From Anaeromyxobacter dehalogenans 2CP-C (GTDB taxonomy: Bacteria > Myxococcota > Myxococcia > Myxococcales > Anaeromyxobacteraceae): a stretch of DNA of 64,000 bases. Location: assembly GCF_000013385.1 (NCBI RefSeq), contig NC_007760.1, positions 1,861,001 through 1,925,000 of the forward strand, read 5' to 3'. Shown here piece by piece: positions 41,535 to 51,383 of this stretch. The notes beneath the pieces were generated by a model that made no database searches, was not told the origin of the DNA, and was given only the letters and a program-made list of their open reading frames with translations. Position 1 is the first letter of the stretch; every line of letters begins with the position of its first letter. Made by a program: the position numbers and the translations under genes.

Positions 41535-42941
41535 TCACGGGGCGAGCAGCTTCAGGATCGCCGGCTCCTGCTCCTCCTGCGCCAGGAGCTCGTGGCAGAG
41601 ATCGCAGTCCGCGCGGATGGCGCGCCCGTCCTCGGTCTCGTGGTCGCCGTCGTGGCAGCGGAAGCACCCGGGCGCGGCCTCGTGTCCGAGGAGCGACGGG
41701 TAGGTCCCCCAGCCGATGCGCATCGAGGGCCACACGTTGCGCGCCCACGCCTCGCCGAGCTCCTGGGCAGCGCGCTCCACCGCCTCGCGCGGCGCGCCGC
41801 CGCCCTCGGGGCCGGCGTAGAACGCGCCGAGCGCCGCCGCGATCCCCGCCCGCGCCGCCTCGTGCGACGGGTACTCGGCGCGCAGCGCCTTCAGCGCCTC
41901 GCGGCGCGCGAACGGGAGCGCCGCCGCGTCGATGCGGCCCGCCGCCAGCGCGGCGTCCACCTCGTCCTCCGGCGACCGGTACACGTGCGTGGGCCGGTTG
42001 TGGCAGTCCACGCAGTCCATCTCGCGCCAGCGCGCCTCGCCGGCGGCCGCCTTCGAGCGGAACGTGGCGCGCGCGCCGTCCGGACCGGTCAGCTCGACCG
42101 TGCCGATGGCCTCGCGCTTCTCGTCGGCGAGGTAGCGGATGCGCACCCCGGGGTCCACGTGCCAGTGGATGCCGCGGGTCCGCGCCCCGAGCCCCTGCGC
42201 GCCGCCCACGTGGACCACCAGCACGGTCCGCAGCGGCGTGCTCGCCGCGTCGTCGGCGTGGCGCGTGATCACCTTCAGCCGGTCGCCGACGAGCTTGGTG
42301 GGCCAGTGGCACTGCTCGCAGGTGTCGCGCGCCGGGCGCAGGTTCTGGACGGGCGTGGGGATGGGCCGCGGGTAGAGGTCCAGCGCGACCGACACCACCT
42401 GCCAGGCGCCGGAGAGCTTCGACTTCACGAACCAGCTCGCGCCCGGGCCGATGTGGCACTCCACGCAGGCGACCCGCGCGTGCGCCGAGCGCCGGTGCGC
42501 CGAGGCCTCCGGGTCCATCACGCTGTGGCACGACCCGCAGAACGCCGGGGAGTCCATCACCTCGAGCCCCTTGTACGAGGCGATGCCGAGCACGAGGAGG
42601 TTCACCGTGGTGAGCCCGAGGAAGACCAGCAGCCGCCGGCGGGTGCGCGGCTGGTTCAGGTCCATCACCGGCAGCGGCGGCTCCGGCGCGCCGCGGGCCG
42701 CGAGGCGCACCAGGCGGCGGCGCTCGAGCGCCGCGCCCACCGGCACGAGGAGCAGCCCCACCACCAGCAGCCCCGGGAGCAGCAGGTACGCCAGGATGCC
42801 GAGGTACGGGCCGCCCTCCAGCCCGAGCAGGCTGGCGGCGAACAGCACCACCACGAGGACCCCCGACACCGTGGCCAGCGCCGCGCCGGCGAGGCTCACC
42901 GGGTGACGCAGCCAGTCGGCGCCGGGGCGGGACGAGGCCAT
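41535..42941 (-). CDS. NapC/NirT-type multihaem c-type cytochrome (six CxxCH)
   Basis: This 468-residue membrane-bound cytochrome has three hydrophobic segments in its first ~135 residues, the third being the NapC-type anchor (VFLGLTTVNLLVLGIASYKG). Six haem-binding motifs follow: CGSCH, CVECH, CEQCH, CVDCH, CFRCH and CDLCH. NapC/NirT proteins take electrons from menaquinol to periplasmic reductases; the usual form has four haems, so this is an extended version. Two extra N-terminal membrane segments are also unusual. It fits a respiratory metabolism using anaerobic acceptors. The terminal reductase is not nearby. Confidence 0.88.
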   Translation of the reverse strand: MASSRPGADWLRHPVSLAGAALATVSGVLVVVLFAASLLGLEGGPYLGILAYLLLPGLLVVGLLLVPVGAALERRRLVRLAARGAPEPPLPVMDLNQPRTRRRLLVFLGLTTVNLLVLGIASYKGLEVMDSPAFCGSCHSVMDPEASAHRRSAHARVACVECHIGPGASWFVKSKLSGAWQVVSVALDLYPRPIPTPVQNLRPARDTCEQCHWPTKLVGDRLKVITRHADDAASTPLRTVLVVHVGGAQGLGARTRGIHWHVDPGVRIRYLADEKREAIGTVELTGPDGARATFRSKAAAGEARWREMDCVDCHNRPTHVYRSPEDEVDAALAAGRIDAAALPFARREALKALRAEYPSHEAARAGIAAALGAFYAGPEGGGAPREAVERAAQELGEAWARNVWPSMRIGWGTYPSLLGHEAAPGCFRCHDGDHETEDGRAIRADCDLCHELLAQEEQEPAILKLLAP

Positions 42942-43148
42942 GGGACGCGCTCCTGCGCCGCGGATTCCGCTGCGCGCGCGCCACTCTAGCGCCGGGCGGG
43001 GGCGGGCGGGCCGACGGGAGCGCGCCTGCGTCGCTCGGCCGCGGGGGTACGCCCGCGGCGCGCGTCGATCCCTCGCGGGGCCGGGACGCACTCGAGGTTA
43101 ACTTCCGGCGGCCGGGCAGGGTACTCACCGGGAGGAGGTTCATTCACC

Positions 43149-45053
43149 ATGAGGCCGTCCGCTGCGTCCCCCGTGCGTGCCGCGCCGATCGCCATGCTGC
43201 TGGCGGCGTGCGCCGGGTCGAAGCTCCCCATGACCGCCGCCGGCCTCGCCGAGACCGGATCCCCGGAGGCGCTCGTCGCGTACCTCGGCCAGCCCGGGGC
43301 CGACGGGCAGGTGTGCGCCCGCGGCGGCGCGGTCCCGGAGGACGTGCGCCGGTCCCGGAGGACGCCCGGCGCGCTCGTGGCCGCGCTCCGCGCCGGCAAG
43401 GTGCCCGGGCCGATCTGGGCCGACTGCGCGGAGTCGCTGCTGCCGGCGATGCCGGGCGAGCGCGCCTCCGACCTGGTGGACCGGATCCTGGGCGCCGAGG
43501 CGGACCTCGTCGAGGCGCCCGAGGTCGAGCACGACCCGGCGCTCCAGGCGCAGCTCGAGGCGCTGCACCGGGTCGCCCTCGAGCGCGCGCCGGGCCCGGC
43601 CGGCTCGCGCCAGGTCCGCGCGGCGGTGCTGGCGGAGCTGCGCCCGCGGCTGGCGGGCGACCGCCTCGGCCCCGTGGCGCGCCCGCGGGCCGAGGCCCTC
43701 GCGGCGACGCTCGAGGCCGAGCAGGGCGAGTGGGAGGGGCGGCGGGTGGACGCGGGCCGGATCGCCGCGCTCACCGCGTCGCGGGACGAGGCGGCGCTGC
43801 GGCTCCTCGCGCGGCGGCTGCCGGATCCGGACGCGCGCGCCGAGGCCGAGCGCGGCCTGGTCCGGGTGCGGATCGCCGCGTCGCCGTTCCCGGAGGTGAA
43901 GGCCCGGGCGGCGTCGGTCGAGGTGGCCGTGCTCCGCGACGGCGCCTACCGGATCTCGCCGCAGGACCACCGGCCGCTCCGCGCGGCGCTGGCGCCGGAC
44001 CGGATCCCCGCCGCGACGATCCTGGCCCGCCAGTCGCCCCCGGACGGCACCGCGACGCTGCTCGCCCTGGGCGACGGCGGCAGGCCCGGCGTGCTCCCGC
44101 CGGTGCACCTCGCGGCGGCGCTCACGGTCGAGGTCGCCGGCCTCTCGCGGCCCATCCGGCCGTGCGCGCCGGGCCGCCCGCTGGATCCCACGCCGTGCCT
44201 CGATCCCGCTGCGCTCTCGGTGGACTCGCCGTACGCGGCGCTGCGCGGCCCCGACCTGGTCGTGCGCGAGCGCGCGGACCTCCCGGCGCTGGCCGCGCTC
44301 GCCCGGAGCGGCTCCCGGCTCGAGGTGCCGGTCCGGGCCGGCGGCGCGCTCGCCGGGAACGTGAGCTGGCCGGTGCGGTTCGAGCGGCCCGGCCGGTGGG
44401 TGTTCGAGGGCTCGAAGCCCGGGGCGCCCGGGCCGGACCTCGCGATCGCGCTCGAGCGCGTGGACGCGGACCGGCTGGTCGTCGCGGCGACGTTCCCGGG
44501 CGGGCGGCGGCTGGCGGTGCTCGAGCGCGCCGACGCGCCCGCGTTCCGGATCGTGACCCGGGGCGCGTCCGGGTGGTCGGGCCGCGACGGCAGCCGGGGC
44601 CGCGACGGCTCGACCGGCACGCCGGGGGTGGACGCGTCGTGCCTGAGCGGCTCCGACGGGACCGCCGGCGGGCCCGGCGGACCGGGCGAGGACGGCGAGG
44701 CAGGCGGACCGGGACAGCCGGGCGGCCGCGGCGGCGCGGTGAACGTGGCGGTGCGCGCGCCCGCCGCGCTCCTCGCCGACACGCTCGCGCTCGCCGGAGG
44801 GATCGTGGTGAGCGAGGGCGGCCGCGGGGGAAGCGGGGGCCGGGGCGGCATGGGCGGACACGGCGGCGACGGGGGCGCCGGCGGGCGCCGCGCGTCGCTC
44901 TGCCTGAAGGACGGCCGATCCGTCCAGCTGTCCGGCGGGTTCGACGGCCCGATGGGCCCGAACGGCGCCGCCGGGCCCGACGGACCCTCGGGGTCCGACG
45001 GGCCGGCGGGCCTGGTGCGGATCGAGCCGGCCGCGGCGGCGTCGCTCGACTGA
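43149..45053 (+). CDS. Lipoprotein with C-terminal collagen-like Gly repeats
   Basis: This 634-residue protein begins MRPSAASPVRAAPIAMLLAAC, a lipoprotein signal. The N-terminal ~450 residues contain helical and beta regions without a family I know, including a Cys pair (CAPGRPLDPTPC). From about residue 475 the sequence becomes collagen-like Gly-x-y (GRDGSRGRDGSTGTPGVDAS, then GGPGGPGEDGEAGGPGQPGG), later Gly-rich (EGGRGGSGGRGGMGGHGGDG), then GPMGPNGAAGPDGPSGSDGP. A surface or matrix role is plausible. A 15-bp direct repeat offset by 20 bp lies at 43330-43364. Confidence 0.7.
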   Translation: MRPSAASPVRAAPIAMLLAACAGSKLPMTAAGLAETGSPEALVAYLGQPGADGQVCARGGAVPEDVRRSRRTPGALVAALRAGKVPGPIWADCAESLLPAMPGERASDLVDRILGAEADLVEAPEVEHDPALQAQLEALHRVALERAPGPAGSRQVRAAVLAELRPRLAGDRLGPVARPRAEALAATLEAEQGEWEGRRVDAGRIAALTASRDEAALRLLARRLPDPDARAEAERGLVRVRIAASPFPEVKARAASVEVAVLRDGAYRISPQDHRPLRAALAPDRIPAATILARQSPPDGTATLLALGDGGRPGVLPPVHLAAALTVEVAGLSRPIRPCAPGRPLDPTPCLDPAALSVDSPYAALRGPDLVVRERADLPALAALARSGSRLEVPVRAGGALAGNVSWPVRFERPGRWVFEGSKPGAPGPDLAIALERVDADRLVVAATFPGGRRLAVLERADAPAFRIVTRGASGWSGRDGSRGRDGSTGTPGVDASCLSGSDGTAGGPGGPGEDGEAGGPGQPGGRGGAVNVAVRAPAALLADTLALAGGIVVSEGGRGGSGGRGGMGGHGGDGGAGGRRASLCLKDGRSVQLSGGFDGPMGPNGAAGPDGPSGSDGPAGLVRIEPAAAASLD

Positions 45054-45076
45054 AGGCGCGCCGGGGACGGGCGCGC

Positions 45077-45313
45077 TCAGGCCTGCGGCTGGAAGGGCCG
45101 GCCGTTCACGAAGAGCTCGTCGATCTCGAGCCGGTGGATCCGCGCGCGCTTCACGGCGAGCCTCCGGATGACGAGCGCGCCCACCGCGACCGCGCCGAGC
45201 GCGAGCGCGCCCATGCTCGTGGCGGCGAGCGCCGTGCCGATGCGGGCGAGCGCCAGCTGCCGCCGCGGCCGCTCGAGCGGCGGGATCCTCGAGGTCCTCG
45301 TGAGCAGCGCCAT
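45077..45313 (-). CDS. Small single-pass membrane protein
   Basis: This 78-residue protein starts MALLTRTSRIPPLERPRRQL, has a hydrophobic segment (GTALAATSMGALALGAVAVGAL), and ends with RRLAVKRARIHRLEIDELFV and NGRPFQPQA. GGAGG lies 9 bp upstream of the ATG at 45313; an ATG at 45322 is too close to it. The RRLAVKRARIxRLEIDEL pattern resembles small membrane proteins common in proteobacteria; function unknown. Confidence 0.65.
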   Translation of the reverse strand: MALLTRTSRIPPLERPRRQLALARIGTALAATSMGALALGAVAVGALVIRRLAVKRARIHRLEIDELFVNGRPFQPQA

Positions 45314-45635
45314 GGCGGGCATCCTCCGTGTGCGTCGGGTCGCGTGAAGGGTGCTGCGCCGGGGCCGGGCCGGCAACCGGGGCCGAGCGCACCGGCGGCA
45401 GCCTCCGGGCCGCGGAAATGGCTGCAGCCCAGCGAATTCAGCGGACCCCGCGATCCCCACAGGACGTCCGATAATATGGATTATGGTAACTAGACGCGGG
45501 ACCCGGGCCGGCGCGGCACGGCGTTCGCGCGATGCTCCGCGGACGCCAGCTGGGACGTGGCTGTCGATCGTGGCTGCTCGGGAGTTCGCTTCGCCCTGCC
45601 CGGCGCGGAGGCGCCGATCGCGGCGCGCGGAGCGG
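45314..45635. other. 320-bp intergenic region around the terminus site
   Basis: Apart from the 28-bp dif candidate at 45464-45491, this gap shows no gene that I can support. It contains GC-rich inverted repeats near 45355-45385 (CCGGGGCCGG/CCGG-type). Open frames crossing it lack ribosome sites and recognisable protein. Confidence 0.5.
45464..45491 (+). other. Candidate dif site (XerC/XerD chromosome dimer resolution)
   Basis: The site consists of an 11-bp left arm ACGTCCGATAA, a 6-bp centre TATGGA and an 11-bp right arm TTATGGTAACT. From memory of the B. subtilis dif sequence, the left arm matches at 8 of 11 positions, the right at 9 of 11. Against E. coli dif the right arm matches at 9 of 11. 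It is a sharply AT-rich island in GC-rich intergenic DNA. Gene orientation flips from mostly plus on its left to mostly minus on its right, as expected at the replication terminus. Confidence 0.8.
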
Positions 45636-46283
45636 TCAGAGCCCGGCGCCGCGCTTGGCGGCGGGACGGAGCTGCGGATCGGCGGCGGGATCGTCGTGCT
45701 GCGGGACCGCGACGGCCAGCCCGGGCAGCGGCACCTGGGCGTCCCCGGCGCCGAGCGTCCGCGCCGCCGCGGCGGCCTCGATCGCGGCGTCGTGCGCGTG
45801 GTGGTGCTCGGGGTGCTTGCAGCACCCCTCCTGGCGCGCGAGGACCTTCACGATGCGCGGCGCGCGCGCGGCCTCGGCCACGGCGCACGGGCACTGCTCG
45901 GCGCCCTCCGAGGACAGCCGCTCCTGGATGCTCGCGAGCGCGTCGAGCAGCTCCTTCTTCACCCGCCGCATCCGCTCGAGGCGGCGCTGCGCCTGCTCCA
46001 GGTGGCCGGCGAGCACCTGCTGGAACCGGATGGCGAACTCGGCCGCGGTGACGCAACCGCTCCGCAGCTCGAGCAGCGTCCGGATCTCGCCCAATGCCAG
46101 GCCCAGCTCCCGCAGGTCGGTGATGAGCCGCAGCCGCTCCAGCTCGTCCTCGGTGTACCGCCGGTGCCCGCCGTCGCTGATCTCCGCCGGGCGCAGCAGG
46201 CCCTCTTCCTCGTAGAAGCGGATGGTCCGGACAGTGTTCCCCGTCGCTCGGGCGAGGTCCCCTGACGAGAGGTCGGCACTCAT
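45636..46283 (-). CDS. MerR-family regulator with Cys/His-rich C-terminal tail
   Basis: This 215-residue regulator has the MerR winged-helix (LARATGNTVRTIRFYEEEGL, LRPAEISDGGHRRYTEDELE) and the dimerisation coil (FQQVLAGHLEQAQRRLERMR). The C-terminal ~80 residues are unusual: EQCPCAVAEAARAPRIVKVL followed by EGCCKHPEHHHAHDAA, a likely metal-binding segment. MerR proteins of this kind sense metals and twist suboptimal promoters. No metal transporter is adjacent, so the regulon is unknown. ATG 46283 is preferred, with AGGTGA about 9 bp upstream; a GTG at 46295 is also in frame. Confidence 0.8.
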   Translation of the reverse strand: MSADLSSGDLARATGNTVRTIRFYEEEGLLRPAEISDGGHRRYTEDELERLRLITDLRELGLALGEIRTLLELRSGCVTAAEFAIRFQQVLAGHLEQAQRRLERMRRVKKELLDALASIQERLSSEGAEQCPCAVAEAARAPRIVKVLARQEGCCKHPEHHHAHDAAIEAAAAARTLGAGDAQVPLPGLAVAVPQHDDPAADPQLRPAAKRGAGL

Positions 46284-46371
46284 GGCGCGAGTCACCTAAC
46301 CGCGCGAATCGACGATGTCAATGCGCTCACCCGCGCACCTGCCGCACCCCGATTTCGGGAGAGCGTTCGCC

Positions 46372-46400
46372 TTGACCGGGGTCGCCGGTGGCCATTAAGT
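46372..46400 (+). promoter_or_regulatory. Possible promoter for ribA
   Basis: TTGACC (46372-46377) and TTAAGT (46395-46400) are 17 bp apart, about 50 bp before the ribA start. CCCGA-TTT-CGGG just upstream is a small hairpin. The gap is too short and lacks the conserved helices for an FMN riboswitch. Confidence 0.35.
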
Positions 46401-46451
46401 GCACCCCGCTGGCGCACCGCTTCGCGGGCGCGACCCTGAGGAGCATCCGAG

Positions 46452-47126
46452 ATGAGCAACCTGGTGGCGGTCGCCGGCCGCAAGGCGCGCGGGACGCACG
46501 AGGCGGCCCCCGCGACGATCGACCTCTACGCCGAGGCCCCGCTGCCCACGGAGCGGGGCCTGTTCCGCGCGGTGGTGTTCCGCGAGCGCCGGAGCGGCGT
46601 CGAGCACGTCGCGATGGTGATGGGCGACGTGGCCGGCGAGTCGGTCGCGGTGCGCGTCCACTCGGAGTGCCTCACCAGCGAGGTGCTCGGCTCCCTGAAG
46701 TGCGACTGCCGCGCCCAGCTCGACCGGGCGCTCGACCTCATCGCCGCGCGCGGCCGCGGCGCGCTCCTCTACCTGCGCCAGGAAGGCCGCGGCATCGGGC
46801 TCGGCAACAAGATCCGCGCCTACGCGCTCCAGGCCCAGGGCCACGACACCTACGAGGCGAACCGGCTGCTCGGGTTCCCCGACGACCTGCGCCACTACGA
46901 CGTCGCCGCCGAGATGCTCCGGCTGCTGGGCGTGCGCTCGGTGGAGCTCATCACGAACAACCCGCAGAAGCTCTCCGGGCTGGCCGAGGCCGGCATCCCG
47001 GTGCGCGGGCGGATCCAGCTGCCCTCCCCGGCCAACCCGTTCAACGTGGAGTACCTGCGGGTGAAGCGCGAGCGGACCGGGCACCTCATCCAGACCGACG
47101 ACGACGGCGCCGCGCGCACCGCCTGA
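46452..47126 (+). CDS. ribA: GTP cyclohydrolase II
   Basis: This enzyme opens GTP to start riboflavin synthesis. The 224 residues have the zinc-binding Cys set in RVHSECLTSEVLGSLKCDCR, then YLRQEGRGIGLGNKIRAYAL, HDTYEANRLLGFPDD, and ITNNPQKLSGLAEAGIPV. It is the stand-alone form, without a fused DHBP synthase (RibB) domain. About 20 extra N-terminal residues precede the core. Other rib genes are not near. Flavin supply suits the adjacent acyl-CoA dehydrogenase genes, though that link is only proximity. Confidence 0.93.
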   Translation: MSNLVAVAGRKARGTHEAAPATIDLYAEAPLPTERGLFRAVVFRERRSGVEHVAMVMGDVAGESVAVRVHSECLTSEVLGSLKCDCRAQLDRALDLIAARGRGALLYLRQEGRGIGLGNKIRAYALQAQGHDTYEANRLLGFPDDLRHYDVAAEMLRLLGVRSVELITNNPQKLSGLAEAGIPVRGRIQLPSPANPFNVEYLRVKRERTGHLIQTDDDGAARTA

Positions 47127-47146
47127 TCGCCCGCGGCGCGGCGCGC

Positions 47147-48310
47147 CTAGCCGCGCGACGCGCCCTCCTTCAGGATCTCGCGCGCGATCACGAGCCGCTG
47201 GATCTCGCTCGTGCCCTCGTAGATGGTCTGCACCCGCGCGTCGCGGAAGTAGCGCGCCACCGGGAAGTCCTCGGTGTAGCCGACGCCGCCGTGGATCTGC
47301 ACCGCGCGGCCCACCGCCCGCTGCGCGGCCTCCGAGGCCCACAGCTTCGCCATCGACGCCTCGCGGGTGAACGGCCGCCCGGCCTCCTTGAGCGCGGCGG
47401 CGCGGAGCGCCAGCAGCCGCGCCGTGTCGTGCTCCACCGCCATGTCCGCGAGCATGAACGCGACCGCCTGGTGCTCGGCGATGGGCACGCCGAACGCCTG
47501 CCGGTCGCGCGCGTAGCGGACGCTCGCCTCGAGCGCGGCGCGGATGGTGCCGGTCGCCTGCGAGGCGATGCCGACGCGGCCCCCGTCCAGCGCCGCGAAG
47601 GCCACCCGGAGCCCCTGGCCCACCTCGCCGAGCCGCGCCGAGTCCGGCACCTCGCACCCGTCGAACGAGAGCGCCACGGTGGAGCTGGCCCGGATCCCGA
47701 GCTTGTCCTCGTGCCGGCCGACGTGCAGCCCGGGGGTGCCCGCCTCGACCAGGAACGCGGTCACCCCGCCGCCCCCACCCGCGTCGGCCGGCCCGGTGCG
47801 CGCCCAGACCACCAGCACCCCGGCCACGTCCCCGCTCGTGATCCACTGCTTGGCGCCGTCGATCACCCAGCGATCGCCGCGGCGGACCGCCCGCGTGCGC
47901 ATGGCGGCCGCGTCGCTGCCGGCCTGCGGCTCGGAGAGCGCGAACGCGCCGGCCAGCACCTCGGCCGCGGCGAGGCGCGGCAGGTGGCGCCGCTTCTGCT
48001 CCTCGGTGCCGAAGCGCGCGACGAGCTCGCCCACCATGTTGGTGACGGCCATGGTGACGGCGGTGGCGCAGTCGGCGGCGGCGATCTCCATGAGCGCGAG
48101 CGCGTAGGCGACGGCGCCCGCCTCCGAGCCGCCGTACGCGGATGGGACGTTCACCGCGAGCAGCCCCAGCTCGCCCAGGCCGCGGATCAGGTCCGCCGGG
48201 AAGCGCCGCAGCCGGTCGTTCTCGGCCGCGGCCGGCGCGACCTTCTCGCGGGCGAAGGCGCGCGCCGTCTCCTGGATCGCACGCTGGGTGTCGTCGAGCT
48301 CGAAGTCCAT
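47147..48310 (-). CDS. Acyl-CoA dehydrogenase
   Basis: This 387-residue FAD enzyme has MDFELDDTQRAIQETARAFA, FALSEPQAGSDAAAMRTRAV, ALDGGRVGIASQATGTIRAA, RQAFGVPIAEHQAVAFMLAD, IQIHGGVGYTEDFPVARYFR and TIYEGTSEIQRLVIAREIL with the catalytic Glu in YEGTSE. It is the last gene of the minus-strand cluster 51260-47147. Chain-length preference cannot be read. It is a paralogue of the next gene. Confidence 0.9.
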   Translation of the reverse strand: MDFELDDTQRAIQETARAFAREKVAPAAAENDRLRRFPADLIRGLGELGLLAVNVPSAYGGSEAGAVAYALALMEIAAADCATAVTMAVTNMVGELVARFGTEEQKRRHLPRLAAAEVLAGAFALSEPQAGSDAAAMRTRAVRRGDRWVIDGAKQWITSGDVAGVLVVWARTGPADAGGGGGVTAFLVEAGTPGLHVGRHEDKLGIRASSTVALSFDGCEVPDSARLGEVGQGLRVAFAALDGGRVGIASQATGTIRAALEASVRYARDRQAFGVPIAEHQAVAFMLADMAVEHDTARLLALRAAALKEAGRPFTREASMAKLWASEAAQRAVGRAVQIHGGVGYTEDFPVARYFRDARVQTIYEGTSEIQRLVIAREILKEGASRG

Positions 48311-48391
48311 GCAGGGTTCCGGATGTGGCTCCGCCCGGCGCGCACGCCCGCGGCGGGCGGCCGGTGGAGCGCTCGGTCGGGGTGCGGGCGG

Positions 48392-49534
<1,143 letters not shown>

Positions 49535-49607
49535 GGAACGTCCTTTCTGGAAGGTGCAGCCTCGGCGCGCAGCGTGTCAGGCCACGGCGCCCCGCGTCAA
49601 CGGTCGG

Positions 49608-50390
49608 TCAACGCCCGCTCCAGTGCGCCGGCCGCTTCTCGAGGAAGGCGCGCATGCCCTCCTTCGCGTCCTCGCCGCCGAACAGCGCCGCGAAGCCCTG
49701 CCGCTCGAGCGCGTTCGCCTCGGAGAGCGCCAGGTCGGCGCCCTGCTGCATCACCTTCTTCGCCTGCGCCACCGCCGCGGGGCCGCGCGAGGCCACCGCG
49801 CGCGCCTTGGCCCGCGCGTGCTCGAGCAGCGCCGCCGGCGCCACCACGTCGAGCGCCAGGCCGATGGCCTTCGCGGTGGCGGCGTCCACGCTCTCGCCGG
49901 TGAGGACCAGCTCCTTCGCGCGCATCAGCCCCACCCGCCGCGTGAGCCGCTGGGTGCCGCCGAACCCCGGGATGAGCCCGAGGTTCACCTCGGGCTGGCC
50001 GAACTTCGCCCGCTCGCTCGCGTACACGAGATCGCACGCCAGCGTCAGCTCGCAGCCGCCGCCCAGCGCGAACCCGTTCACCGCCGCGACGGTCACCACC
50101 GGCAGCGCCTCGAGCTGCGCGAACACCCGGTGGCCGAGCGCCGCGAACTCGCGCGCCTCGGGCGGCCCCATCACCGCCATGGCGGAGATGTCCGCGCCGG
50201 CCACGAACGCCTTCTCGCCGGCGCCGGTCACGATCACGGCGCGCACCGCCGGATCCCGGGCGGCCTCGTCCAGCGCCGCGCCCAGCTCCTGCAGCGTCCG
50301 CTGGTCGAGCGCGTTGAGCTGCTTCGGGCGGTTCACGGTGAGGGTGCCGATCCCGTCGGCGACCTCCCAGAGCACGTTCTCGTAGGCCAT
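49608..50390 (-). CDS. Enoyl-CoA hydratase (crotonase)
   Basis: This 260-residue enzyme hydrates 2-enoyl-CoA. It has VTVNRPKQLNALDQRTLQEL, AFVAGADISAMAVMGPPEAR, NGFALGGGCELTLACDLVYA and GQPEVNLGLIPGFGGTQRLT, with both catalytic Glu positions. It lies 12 bp from the hydroxyacyl-CoA dehydrogenase gene. GAGGA precedes its ATG. It closely matches crotonases that work on crotonyl-CoA. Confidence 0.92.
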   Translation of the reverse strand: MAYENVLWEVADGIGTLTVNRPKQLNALDQRTLQELGAALDEAARDPAVRAVIVTGAGEKAFVAGADISAMAVMGPPEAREFAALGHRVFAQLEALPVVTVAAVNGFALGGGCELTLACDLVYASERAKFGQPEVNLGLIPGFGGTQRLTRRVGLMRAKELVLTGESVDAATAKAIGLALDVVAPAALLEHARAKARAVASRGPAAVAQAKKVMQQGADLALSEANALERQGFAALFGGEDAKEGMRAFLEKRPAHWSGR

Positions 50391-50402
50391 GGCGTCCTCG
50401 CG

Positions 50403-51260
<858 letters not shown>

Positions 51261-51383
51261 GCTCCCTCCGTCGCTCGGGTGTGGCCCGGCGGTCCTGCGC
51301 CGTCGCGGCGCGACCATGCCGGGCTTGTCAGCGAACGTTCGAGCGTGTGACGATCCGGCGCCGAGCGCGAGATCCCAACCGGG

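Noticed and set aside
45471-45485. AT-rich repeat (ATAAT...ATTAT) read as a promoter -10
   Set aside because: No -35 element fits on either strand and the sequence matches the two-arm structure of a dif site much better.
46284-46451. FMN riboswitch upstream of ribA
   Set aside because: The gap lacks the conserved FMN aptamer helices and is mostly simple GC sequence.
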